Origin: Planctomycetota bacterium
GTDB taxonomy: Bacteria; Planctomycetota; UBA1135; JACQFD01
Reading direction: 5' to 3'
DNA length: 64,000 bases
Assembly: GCA_016200225.1 (NCBI GenBank)
Contig: JACQFD010000039.1
Span: forward strand, 124,001-188,000
Below the pieces are notes generated by a model. That model was not told where the DNA came from, made no database searches, and saw nothing but the letters and a program-made list of their open reading frames with translations. Of this stretch, positions 9,989-19,700 are shown in pieces. How positions within the stretch are numbered: position 1 is the stretch's first letter; each line of letters opens with the position of its first letter. The position numbers were made by a program, and so were the translations under genes.

Positions 9989-12900
9989 TTATTTCTTGTC
10001 TTCCTTTTTATCGGTTGGGTTCGACGGATCCTGGTCCGGATTCTCGTTTTCGTCTTTGTCGATGCCGAGATGGACTTTGAAGTTCTTAAACATTTCGGTG
10101 ACGCGCGAATGCCGGCTCGCGAGCCTGTTCAATTCCGCGCGCAGGAAGGAGTCGAAACCCTCCTCTTTTTTCGCGGCCTCGATGAGGCGCGTGGTGCGCG
10201 ACGAAAGATCGTCCTCGAGATATTTTAACATTTTCAATTCGGCCATATCGGGGACGAGATGGTCTTTCTGCGGCCCATTATTCTGTTGGTCTTTATTGTT
10301 TTGTTGATTCTTTTGTTGTTGTTGCTGCTGCTGTTGATTTTCGTCGCGGCGGCGCTTGGCTTCATTGCGGAGCGCCTCTTTCAGCCGTCCAATGCGCTTT
10401 TGTACATCTTCTTGAATGATTTGTATGAATTCGTCGGTCCGGTGATCGTCCGTCATCAATTCGCCGACGCGCAGCAGGTCCTCATTTGTAGATTTCATCG
10501 AATCGGCGAAAACTTCGGAATCCTCTTTTTCGAGCGCATCGCCGATGAGCGCGGCGCGCTCACCGAGGGCGCGTTCGTTCTTGCCGACGCGAATCACGCG
10601 CGCAAGTTCGGGACGCGACAATTCGCGCGCATGGCGGTTTCCCTCGACCTCGTGGGTTTCTTTGATCGCCTGATCGTGTTCCTTCTCCATCGAATTCAGT
10701 TCTTCGGCGATCCGAAATAACAATTCTTCCTGCTTCAATCGCAAGTAACGGCGTTGTTCCTTTTCAATTTCCTCCTTCGCTTGATCGAGGAATTTTTCGG
10801 TTTTTTCCTCTTGCGGTTGCGCGGACTCGGGATCGCCTTGTTCGAGATTCTGCTGGGCGTCCTGCGCGCTCTTTTGTGCATCGTTCAAACTCTGCGGACG
10901 CGGCGTGTTGGGGCGGTCCTTCAGTCGTTGAGCAAGTTCTAGAATTTGTTTACGGATGTCCTCCTGTCGCTTTGCTAATTCTTTTGCGAGCTTCTCGGTC
11001 TCCTCATTCATCTTCCGATTCTTTTGAAGCGCGTCCTTCGCTTCATTTAAAGATTCTTCCGCCTGCTGCCGATTCTTGGCGGATTCGCGGGACTGCGCGT
11101 TTTGTTGTGATTCCGACGCGCGATCCATGGATTTCGACGCCTGATCCATCGCATCTTTGGATTTCTGCGCCTGTTCCGGCGTGAGGCCTCCATTCTGCGC
11201 GCTTTGCTTCATTTCCTGCGCGACGTCCGAAGTCTTTTTTGATAATTCCTTTTGTTCTTTCGCAAGTTGTTCGCGGCGCGGGCCCTGTGAATTTGCTTTC
11301 GCTTTTGCGTCCTGCGCCGCCAAATCGCGCGCTTTCTTTATCTCTTCGAGCGCTTTTGTAGCTTCCGATTTGGCTTTTTCGGATGCTTGGTTTTGTGCTT
11401 CCTGCGAAGCTGAGTTCGCGGGATTCGATGCATTTTGTTCGGCGGATTTTTGCTCGGACGCTTTTTGATCTGAAGCTTTTTGATCGAGATTCTTCGCGGC
11501 TTCTTCCATTGCGGTTCGAGCGCGGTCGAGAGCGGCTGCCGCCTCCTTGGCTTCCTCGGATTTTTGTGCATTCGCCTTCATGGTTCGGCTTATCCGATCC
11601 GTGTCGCCCGTGAGTCCGCGTTGGCGTTTGGCAATCGACGCCGGAGTATTTGCAGACTTGGCATCGCGTTCGGCCTTTCGCTCCAATTCGCGCGCGGCAT
11701 TTGCATATTTCTGCGCGGCCGACATATCGTTGCGTTTCAGAGCCTGTTCGGCGGCTTTCGCGTTTTCGGCGGCTTGTTGTAAATCTTCCGCGTTTTGTGA
11801 ATTGTTCTGTTGCGCCTCTTCTGCAGCTTTCGCCGCGGACTTCTCAAGTTTGTCGGCGGATGCTTGCGCCTGTTTTTCCGCTTCTTCGGCGGCTTTTTGT
11901 AATGCTTCCGCGGCTTCCTTGGCTGCGTCGCCAGCCTGTTTCGCGTCGTTATTTGCAATAGCTTTCGCCAAATCTTCCATCGCCTTTGCTTGCGCTTCAT
12001 TCGCTTTCGCTTCGGCGGAATCGGCGGGTTTTCCCTGGTTGCGCGCGCGTTGCTCATCGGCGGAGGCGCGCGCCTGCGATGCTAATTCTTCAAGCGCTTC
12101 TTTAGCTTGTTCGGCGGACGCGCCGCCTTTCTGCGCTTCCTGTCGCGCTTTGTCCGCTTCCTTTGCGAGTTTCGACGCGCGATTGGCGTTCATCCGCGCT
12201 TGGAGCGCTTTTTCAGCATTCTTTGCGGCGTTTTCCGCGTCGTTCGCGGCCGCCTCCACGCTCTTTTCCGCCGGGTCGGAATCTTTAGGTTCGCGATTGA
12301 GCGTGTCCACGATCGCCTTTTGCTTTGACATCAAATCTTCGAGATCGCGAACGCGCTGCTCGGAATCCGCCGCGCCCGAATCGCGTTCCTGCGACCGCGA
12401 CCGCGCGTCGAGGTCGCGCTGCTTCGCAAGAAGATTATTAATTTTATCTGTAAACGCCTGTTCGTCTTTACTTTTCGAGGCGTCGGTCGCTTTTTTTGTC
12501 TGCTCGCGAAGGCGCTGTTCTTCTTCGCGCAATCGGTTCAAATCCGCGGCTGCCTTTTTTGTAAATTCCAATTGTTCGTTCAAGCGCTCGAGACTTTTGC
12601 GATCGAGCAGAATGGAGAGAACCTCTTCGATGTCTTGAATTAAATGATCCTGCTCTTCGACGGCGTTCGTCCCGAGACCCTTCTTGAGCGCGTCTTCGAT
12701 TTGCCGCATGCGCTCTTCGAGCGTCCCCTGCGCATTTTTATCATCCCGTTCGCGGACTTTCTTCAACGCCGATTTTAACAATTCGACGGCCTGCACGCGC
12801 CCTTCCGCTTCGAGGCGGATTTGTAGCGTTTCCATCGTCTTTTCGAGACGGGTCAACGTCCGCTGGATGCGCAGCTGCTCTTGCGAAAGATCGTTGAGCT

Positions 12901-13009
12901 GTTTTTCGTCTTGCGGAACAGGATCGAGCGCAGCCCGGATCGGAAATGACGTGCCGACGAACGCGGCCGCGCAAAGCACTGCGAATTGTGTCCAGCGATA
13001 GATTTTCAT
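9989..13009 (-). CDS. Large secreted Ala/Glu/Lys-rich coiled-coil protein
   Basis: This is a 1006-residue protein with a signal peptide (MKIYRWTQFAVLCAAAFVG). Residues from about 35 to 780 are almost pure coiled coil, very rich in A, E, K, Q and R. A more varied helical region follows (about 790-900), then a polyglutamine/asparagine tract (about residues 900-925, encoded around 10300-10335) and a C-terminal helical domain ending in an acidic/lysine tail. Such a rod-like protein placed directly after the DUF4175-like membrane protein suggests a periplasmic partner of it. DUF4175-like proteins elsewhere can carry long coiled-coil tails, so this could be the split-off tail; that is inference. 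It starts 68 bp after the upstream gene. The opposite strand shows long open frames here only because of the repetitive codons. Confidence 0.85.
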   Translation of the reverse strand: MKIYRWTQFAVLCAAAFVGTSFPIRAALDPVPQDEKQLNDLSQEQLRIQRTLTRLEKTMETLQIRLEAEGRVQAVELLKSALKKVRERDDKNAQGTLEERMRQIEDALKKGLGTNAVEEQDHLIQDIEEVLSILLDRKSLERLNEQLEFTKKAAADLNRLREEEQRLREQTKKATDASKSKDEQAFTDKINNLLAKQRDLDARSRSQERDSGAADSEQRVRDLEDLMSKQKAIVDTLNREPKDSDPAEKSVEAAANDAENAAKNAEKALQARMNANRASKLAKEADKARQEAQKGGASAEQAKEALEELASQARASADEQRARNQGKPADSAEAKANEAQAKAMEDLAKAIANNDAKQAGDAAKEAAEALQKAAEEAEKQAQASADKLEKSAAKAAEEAQQNNSQNAEDLQQAAENAKAAEQALKRNDMSAAQKYANAARELERKAERDAKSANTPASIAKRQRGLTGDTDRISRTMKANAQKSEEAKEAAAALDRARTAMEEAAKNLDQKASDQKASEQKSAEQNASNPANSASQEAQNQASEKAKSEATKALEEIKKARDLAAQDAKAKANSQGPRREQLAKEQKELSKKTSDVAQEMKQSAQNGGLTPEQAQKSKDAMDQASKSMDRASESQQNAQSRESAKNRQQAEESLNEAKDALQKNRKMNEETEKLAKELAKRQEDIRKQILELAQRLKDRPNTPRPQSLNDAQKSAQDAQQNLEQGDPESAQPQEEKTEKFLDQAKEEIEKEQRRYLRLKQEELLFRIAEELNSMEKEHDQAIKETHEVEGNRHARELSRPELARVIRVGKNERALGERAALIGDALEKEDSEVFADSMKSTNEDLLRVGELMTDDHRTDEFIQIIQEDVQKRIGRLKEALRNEAKRRRDENQQQQQQQQKNQQNNKDQQNNGPQKDHLVPDMAELKMLKYLEDDLSSRTTRLIEAAKKEEGFDSFLRAELNRLASRHSRVTEMFKNFKVHLGIDKDENENPDQDPSNPTDKKEDKK

Positions 13010-13077
13010 GGGTGTGTCTTTGTTAACGAACCGGACCTGGCGTTATTTGTTACGAAATTTCCGCGATGAGTGTTTCG

Positions 13078-15465
13078 TTACTTCTTGTTGATTGGGGTTG
13101 GAGCCACTTGGGCGCGTTCCTTGGTTTTTGAGCGAAGCGACTTTTGTTGATCGAGGAGTTCCTTCCATCCTGTGACGACATCTTGGAAGTTTGCCCACTT
13201 CGAAAGCATACCGAGGAGCCGCTCAAGCGACTGTATCGACGCATCTTGGTACGAACGTGCTTTTTCGAGTGCAAGGCGGCTTGCACCGCCGTCGACGGCG
13301 AGAAGTGCGGCATCCAGCGATTTTGCCGCATTGGGAGACTGATCCGACGCAATCGAGACGGCTTCGCCGAGCATGTCCGCGAGTTCCGAAAGCTGTTGCG
13401 GCGAGCCAAGCGAACCCGATCGAATCGAACTGATAAACGTCTGCGCGATTTCCGGAGCATACGGATCTTCGAGCGAGGCGGGGATTTCGCCGCGCAGGCG
13501 TTCGAGTTCGGCGAACGCGGCATCGGCGATGGGATCGAGTTTGTTGCCGCACGCCGATTCAACGCCTTCGAAAAACTCTCGCGCAAGCGCGCGACTATCG
13601 ATCGAAATCCGGTTCTGGCCGACGAGAACGCTACTGATCGACGGGCGATCGAACGCATCTAATAGTTCGTTCACGCGGCGCCGACGCTCGTTTTGCAGGT
13701 CGAGAAGCGATTGAACAGTCTCCTTCGCGCGCGAAAAACGCTCGGTGATTCTTTTTAATATATCAGATTGCGGCAATACGACGGCGCGCACATGGAACGA
13801 TTCGCCCGTGCCCGGTTTCGGACTCCTGCCATCGGCCGCTTCGACATAAAACTCGAGACTGTCGCGTTCGTTCAAGCTTCGCGTGTTGTCCGCGGGAAGC
13901 GATTCCGTCGGCGGATTTTTATCATCGCGCTCGCGGGGGACGCGAATCGAAGCAAGTTGTATTCGAATTCTCGAAACGACGGCGCGCGAACCGCTCTTAT
14001 CGTCCAATGTTACAGAAACTGGGGAGCTTTCCGTCCTCGGAGCACTGCCCGTGGTTGCAATTGGAATTCTCGGAAGTGTTATTTCCGAAAATACTCCTTT
14101 CCCGTTTGCGCGATATTTTAGCGTCATCGCGAGTACGCCAAAATCATCGACGCCTTTGGCCTGCAGAGCCATGACTCCATCGGGCGTTACATCAATTTCG
14201 GTTCGCGACGGAACCTGAAGTTTCACTTCGGGCGGTCGGTCGGCAAGTGCAACAATCGAGAAACTGCCCGGATCCGGATTTCGGAGCCCTTCCGCGTCCT
14301 CGAGTTCCACGGAATATCGGCAACTCTTATCGACGAGCACTTCCGTCACGAAACGGGACGACGCGGCGGCCGGGCCGTCGCCGATCGTATCTGTTGGAAC
14401 GAATTTTAACTCTTCGTCGCTCCCGCGATATCGCAAAAGAGCTTTCTTTACAGGTGTCGCGGCTTCGATGCGAATTGTAGCAAGCGAACCCGAGAGTGCT
14501 TCAAACGAGCCGCCCTCGCGCTCGAATGGAGGTTGCGTCGAGTACTCGGGCGGCTTCACAGATACGTGAATCTTTGCAAGCGTGGGCGCGATGACGGTTT
14601 CAACAATTACGCGCGGCCGTTCACTCCGATCGTCGCCGCCAATTGCATAAAACTCAAAGGGACCGCGAACGCTATGAAAACGTCCGAGATATTCGTTTGG
14701 CGGTATGCGCGACAAAGGAATGATCTGATTTTCGCTAGTATGCAGTTCAACCAGATCGGGCGCTTCTCCGCGCGCGGTGACGCGCACCGCCAGATCCGAA
14801 CCCTTCGAAATGCGCGCACGAATGATGTCGCCATCGCGAGTAACTTTTACATTTGTACCGCGCGACGGAACTTCGATGTCGAATTTCGTTCGCTGCGGAA
14901 ATTCGACGGGAAGTCCGACGAGACGCTTCAAAAACACCTGGATGTCATCGGGTTGTGTTAAGACTAGCCCGGACGCGCAAATGGATGCTACACATGCGAG
15001 CGCGAGACGACCGCGCGAGGCTCCCGGTTGGAGTGCGCGGGTGAAGTCGAGACTTCGAACGGCCTCTTCTCCGCCGCGAATCGACTGTTCGACCAAAATC
15101 GGAAGCGCATTTCCCGGATTTCGCGAGAGCTGGACCGCCGAAATCAGTCTTTCATTAAGATTCGGATACGTCCGTTCGACTAACAACGCCGCGTCGTCGA
15201 TCGTTAGTTTCACGCGCGCCCGCCGGACAACCCACCAATAAAAACCGAACGCGATCGAAGCCCAAACGGCGGGCGCCACGAGCAGCCGCATCGCGTGGGG
15301 AGGCGAAAGAAATCGATCTAAATAAAACGATCCGATCAGCAGCCCGATCGTGGACGCGAGCCAGCTTGAAAATCCGTGGGTCCACGCTAGACGCTGGACG
15401 CGCGCACGCAGCGCGTCGAGTCGCGCGACGAGGCGCGGATCAACGGGTTCGAAGGATCCTGTCAC
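13078..15465 (-). CDS. DUF4175-like membrane protein
   Basis: This is a 795-residue protein beginning with GTG at 15465, 9 bp after the TGA of the upstream toroid gene. Hydrophobic segments lie at about 31-52, 60-80 and 152-171; the first two follow a basic amphipathic helix ('LDALRARVQRLAW'). The long remainder (172-795) should lie outside the membrane. It begins with beta-rich segments containing 'PPEY' and 'DRPPEV' and ends in helical, coiled-coil-prone sequence. The pattern matches the DUF4175-type proteins found in MoxR/BatA neighbourhoods. It probably links the cytoplasmic ATPase part to the secreted coiled-coil protein at 9989-13009. No catalytic residues were recognised. Confidence 0.75.
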   Translation of the reverse strand: MTGSFEPVDPRLVARLDALRARVQRLAWTHGFSSWLASTIGLLIGSFYLDRFLSPPHAMRLLVAPAVWASIAFGFYWWVVRRARVKLTIDDAALLVERTYPNLNERLISAVQLSRNPGNALPILVEQSIRGGEEAVRSLDFTRALQPGASRGRLALACVASICASGLVLTQPDDIQVFLKRLVGLPVEFPQRTKFDIEVPSRGTNVKVTRDGDIIRARISKGSDLAVRVTARGEAPDLVELHTSENQIIPLSRIPPNEYLGRFHSVRGPFEFYAIGGDDRSERPRVIVETVIAPTLAKIHVSVKPPEYSTQPPFEREGGSFEALSGSLATIRIEAATPVKKALLRYRGSDEELKFVPTDTIGDGPAAASSRFVTEVLVDKSCRYSVELEDAEGLRNPDPGSFSIVALADRPPEVKLQVPSRTEIDVTPDGVMALQAKGVDDFGVLAMTLKYRANGKGVFSEITLPRIPIATTGSAPRTESSPVSVTLDDKSGSRAVVSRIRIQLASIRVPRERDDKNPPTESLPADNTRSLNERDSLEFYVEAADGRSPKPGTGESFHVRAVVLPQSDILKRITERFSRAKETVQSLLDLQNERRRRVNELLDAFDRPSISSVLVGQNRISIDSRALAREFFEGVESACGNKLDPIADAAFAELERLRGEIPASLEDPYAPEIAQTFISSIRSGSLGSPQQLSELADMLGEAVSIASDQSPNAAKSLDAALLAVDGGASRLALEKARSYQDASIQSLERLLGMLSKWANFQDVVTGWKELLDQQKSLRSKTKERAQVAPTPINKK

Positions 15466-15474
15466 AATAAATAA

Positions 15475-16698
15475 TCAGCGCTGAAAGATTGGTAAATATC
15501 GAAATGGAATTTCAAGAATCAGCGTCGCCGTCGCGGTGCTGAAGGCTTCGCCGGGCCCGACGTTGTTCGGCCACGAGCCGTCTTTCATTTGCATTTTAAT
15601 CAAAACGTCTTTTATATATTTCCAATAATGATCCCAGTGCGTGCCGCTCGCCGTGTACATCGCCTGCACGGCATAATAATGGCCATAATAAAAGAAGTAA
15701 TGCCCGCGCTGGCTGTCCATGTAGGAATCGCCGTAACTCTGGGTGAACGACACGAGCTGTCTTTCTAAATAATCGATGCCGAGTTCGATGTCGCGATCGG
15801 AATAAATGCCCGCGCCGTTCAACGCAACAATTCCCGCGGCGGTGAGCGGAAACGTCGCGCGCGAATAATTTATTTTCTGATATCGAAACGCGCCGCGCTC
15901 GTCGTCCATTCCGAATCCTTGAATATCACGATTCGAACTGTCTTTAACATATTGCACGGCGCGATCGATGGTCGCGCGCGGGACGGGAATGCCGACGTTG
16001 CGCGCGGCGCGCAACGCCATCACCTGGCACACCGTGATCGACATGTCGCTCTCGGGGGCAAACGGCACATATCGCCAGCCGCCCTCCCGATTTTGTGAGT
16101 CTACAATTAAACGGACGGCGTCTTCGAGCTTTTCGCGGACGTCGTCGCGTTTCACCATTCCCATCAATTCCGCGAGAAACAGCGTCGAGAACGCATGGCT
16201 GTACATGCGCGAGCCGTTTACTGTAAAATAACCATTGCTCTGCTGGCAGCTCAAAACGTATTCGAGGGCGCGATCGACGACTTTTCCATACTTGCCGCGC
16301 CCCGGCGCCTGGCCATTCGCCAGAAATGCGATCGCGCAAAGAGCGGTCACGCCGACATCGCCGCGATCGCGCACTTCGTCGTCGTATTGAAATGAATTGT
16401 TTAATTTAAAACCGACCGTCGCTTTCCACGAACCGTTCGTTTGTTGAGTGTCCGAAAGCCATTTCAGGCCGCGGTCGACGGCCCGCAACACGTCCAGATC
16501 GATCTCTTGGAATCGCTCGGCGCCTTCGACGCGGCCGGCTTGCTTCGGGCTTTGTGGTTTTTCGCGCGCCGCGCGATTTTCAGCGAGCGCGAGCTGTTCG
16601 CGCGCGTTTTGCGCGGCGGCAAAATTGGCGGATTGAAATAATACTATTTCCGCCGCGCAGGCCGCGATTGTAACCACTGCTGCTTTTATTGTAGTCAT
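15475..16698 (-). CDS. Secreted squalene-cyclase-fold (alpha/alpha-toroid) repeat protein
   Basis: This is a 407-residue protein with a signal peptide (MTTIKAAVVTIAACAAEIVL, probable cleavage after 'FAAAQ'). Toroid repeats carry Q-W-like motifs: 'DTQQTNGSWKA', 'SCQQSNGYFTV', 'SQNREGGWRYVP' and 'QMKDGSWPN'. As in its probable paralog at 7102-8361, no DXDD catalytic motif is present, and both end in a 'YLPI(F/L)QR' tail. Its stop lies 9 bp before the DUF4175-like gene and its start 2 bp after the propeller gene, so the three are almost certainly co-transcribed. A terpene-cyclising enzyme is unlikely in view of the secretion and the missing acids; a binding or structural role is inferred. Confidence 0.85.
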   Translation of the reverse strand: MTTIKAAVVTIAACAAEIVLFQSANFAAAQNAREQLALAENRAAREKPQSPKQAGRVEGAERFQEIDLDVLRAVDRGLKWLSDTQQTNGSWKATVGFKLNNSFQYDDEVRDRGDVGVTALCAIAFLANGQAPGRGKYGKVVDRALEYVLSCQQSNGYFTVNGSRMYSHAFSTLFLAELMGMVKRDDVREKLEDAVRLIVDSQNREGGWRYVPFAPESDMSITVCQVMALRAARNVGIPVPRATIDRAVQYVKDSSNRDIQGFGMDDERGAFRYQKINYSRATFPLTAAGIVALNGAGIYSDRDIELGIDYLERQLVSFTQSYGDSYMDSQRGHYFFYYGHYYAVQAMYTASGTHWDHYWKYIKDVLIKMQMKDGSWPNNVGPGEAFSTATATLILEIPFRYLPIFQR

Positions 16699-16700
16699 AA

Positions 16701-19700
16701 CTATTTCGAAGAGCGGGATTCTGCGCCGGGGCGCGAGTTGGGTCGTGGATCGGTCGTCGTTGATTTCGGATCCGTCGACTGGGCCGTCTGAAGGCGAAGC
16801 AACTGCACGTCGTCCGGTTGTTGAGCTTTCGGGGCGAGGACCGCGAAACTGGAATCGGTTGTTACGATTCCAAAGGGACGTCCGGGCAGGGCAAAGGCGC
16901 GGTCAATCGCGTAGTTGCCGGTGTCGCGCTTGAAGATGCGCATCTCGTTGAGCGGATCGGTCATGTCGGACTCATAACTGTACGCGATTGCGACGGTCTC
17001 GGCACCGATGCCGGGCAAGGTCTGCGGTTCGATGGCGCGAACGCGGACGGGCATCGTACTGGTCCACGTTCGACCGGTCGCGAGATCGAGCGCATCGATG
17101 CGCGTCGAGGCAACTCTAACATTACCGCGAACCGAACTGCTCGTGAGCGCGACTACCATGGGCTCGCGCCAACGGGCGCACGCGTCGTATGCCGGAATGC
17201 CCGCAATGTTTGCATTCGACGGGAGTTTCATAAGTATGCGCGGGTCGCCCGTCTGGGCATCGAGCGAGACGAGTTCCTCGCCGGCGGACGCGTTGTTGTA
17301 TTCTTTAAGAACGAGGACTTCGTTATTTGCAAATAATATCGATTTCATGCGCGTGTTCTCGACGGGTTTCGAAGTCCATGCGATCGAACCCGTCGCCAGA
17401 TCGAGCGCGGATACAAATCCATCCGATCCCGGCCGCGCGAATAGCAATTTGTTATCGTAGATTTGATATAATTGCGCGAGCTCGCGGATTCTGTCTTGAA
17501 TCGGGCCGCTGCGCCTCGTCCGCTGCGTTTTCTCGGTTTTCTCCGACTCCGTCACGCTTTTTAGATGTTTTCCAAGCAGCGTTTCGAGGGCCTCGGGCAT
17601 TCTAAATGTATCGAGTCGCGCTCCGGTGGCGAGATCGAAACGAACCATTTTTCGCGGAGCGTCGCCGCCGCAAGGTAACAAAACAACCTGCGACGCGTTC
17701 GCGACCGGAATATACGGTTCGAATGCGTGTTCGAGTTGCCGCGTCCATAAAACGGCGCCGGAGACCGCGTCGATGCAGACCGCTTTCGCGTCATGATCGC
17801 TGTCGCCGCGAATTGTAACGACGATGGCGCCCGCGGCCGCGGCGGCGTGCGCGATTTCACCGTCGAATTGTAAAGAAAACACTTCTCCCTGCGGCCGGAT
17901 TTTGTAACCCTGGACCTGGCCGCCGTGCGCGATTGTTATAATTCCGTTCAAAACCGTCGCGAACGGGAATTGTATATAATCATAGTCGGGTTCCGCCGTC
18001 GACTTCCTGATCGACCGCGGAAGCGGCGCGTTGAACGGGCTCTCGCCGTTATCATAACTATTCGCGTCCGCTCCGACGCTGGCCGTCGACCGCAAGCCGT
18101 ATAAATTATCTTGGGAAAACGCAAAAAGGATGTCACCCGCGCTGCCGTCGTTGAGCGCGGGGCGCAACACTCCCATGAATGAGAGTCGGCCCGGCGGCGG
18201 CGTCGAAGTTTTGAATGGCGCGGCCGGGCCGCGGACCTCTTTGTAAATATTCGTCCGCGGCGCCGCGGCGCCTTTCGCGCGCGCTTCGTAGACCGCCGCA
18301 AGCCACGGATTCTCGAGTTTCTCGAGCGCGCGGGCGCACGCGAGGCAAACACGCCGAATCTCGGGCTCGGATTCGGATAACGATAATATGGATACGCCCT
18401 CGACCAACGCCTCCTTGGGGTTGCCCGTCTTGATTAATTGTGTAATTACAGAAAACGCCGCGTCTTTCGAAATAATACTATTCGGATAGAACCGCGCGAT
18501 TTCTCCGAATTCCTCAGGCGACGAGCGGTCGGTCAACGATTCGAACCGGCGGCGCGCCTCGGCCTCGACCGATTTATAAGAATCGCGGCCGTGAACGCGA
18601 ATGATATCATTAATCTTTTCCTCCGCGAGCTTCCCGGCCGACGTGTGGAGTTTGGCGATCTCTTCCGTTGCAAACGACCGGATGACTTCCTGCAGCGCGG
18701 AGATCGCCGCTTCGGTGTGGGCGCCGGGAATCTTAATGATTTCTCCCGATACGTCGCGGGGAACCGCGATGTCGGCGCGCCTGAATATAAAATAAAGACC
18801 GTAGGGAATTTCGCCGTACGGCGCGACGTCGCCGCGCCGCGCGCCCGCGAGCGATTCGAGCGCTTTGATCAATTGTAGTTTTTCGTTTTCGCTCTCGCGC
18901 GGCAGCGATTTTTCGAACACGCAGCCCGCCTCGATCCTCAAATCGACATCGCGGGCGGATTCGAAGGCCCGCTTGAATGCTTTGATCGATTCGGCGGTTT
19001 CGCCGCGCCCTTCGTGCGCCCGGCCTTTTGTTAATAATAACGATGCGATGACGTCGGAGTTTTCGGACGATTTGAATAAATACGTTTCCGCTTCATCGAG
19101 ATCGGAAATCGCCGCGCCGAAATCGTGATTTCTAAACGCCGTTTCTCCGCGCATCCGAAGACAGCGCCCGAGGCGTTCCTGAATTTGAGGATCGTTCGGA
19201 TTCGCCATTTGCGCGCGCCGCGCGTTCCCCACGAGAATTTCCAGATTCGAATGGCCCGTGACATCCGGATTATTAATTACAATGATCACTCCGTCGCCGA
19301 CGACCACGTGGCCCGGGCTCTCGGTCTGCGATCCTTCGGCGGCCCATGGAATCCCATGCATTCGCCGCAGATTCTTATTATCTATCACAACCATTTCGTC
19401 CATTTGCGGAACGATAATGGTCGATTCCGTCAGCGTCGGACGCAACTGGCGGCGATTCTCATATTTCGCGCCCGATTCCGGCCACACGGCGCGCGTTTGA
19501 AATCGCGGCGAATCGATCGACGGCGCGTCGAGCGCGACCACGATATCGCCGGCGAGATAAATTGTATGATCGATGATTCCTAACAAATGACGCACGGAGC
19601 CGAACGACCGGCCCGAGCGCTCGGGAATCGGATCGTTTGCGGCGAGGTGCGCGACGCGGCGCCCGGTTTCGCGATCCAGAGCGAGCAAACTATCGCTGTT

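Noticed and set aside
11547..12638. Open plus-strand frame of 363 codons rich in Ser/Ala/Phe/Cys
   Set aside because: This is the complement of the Ala/Glu/Lys coiled-coil codons of the 1006-residue protein; the composition is the expected shadow of GCC/GAA/AAG codons.
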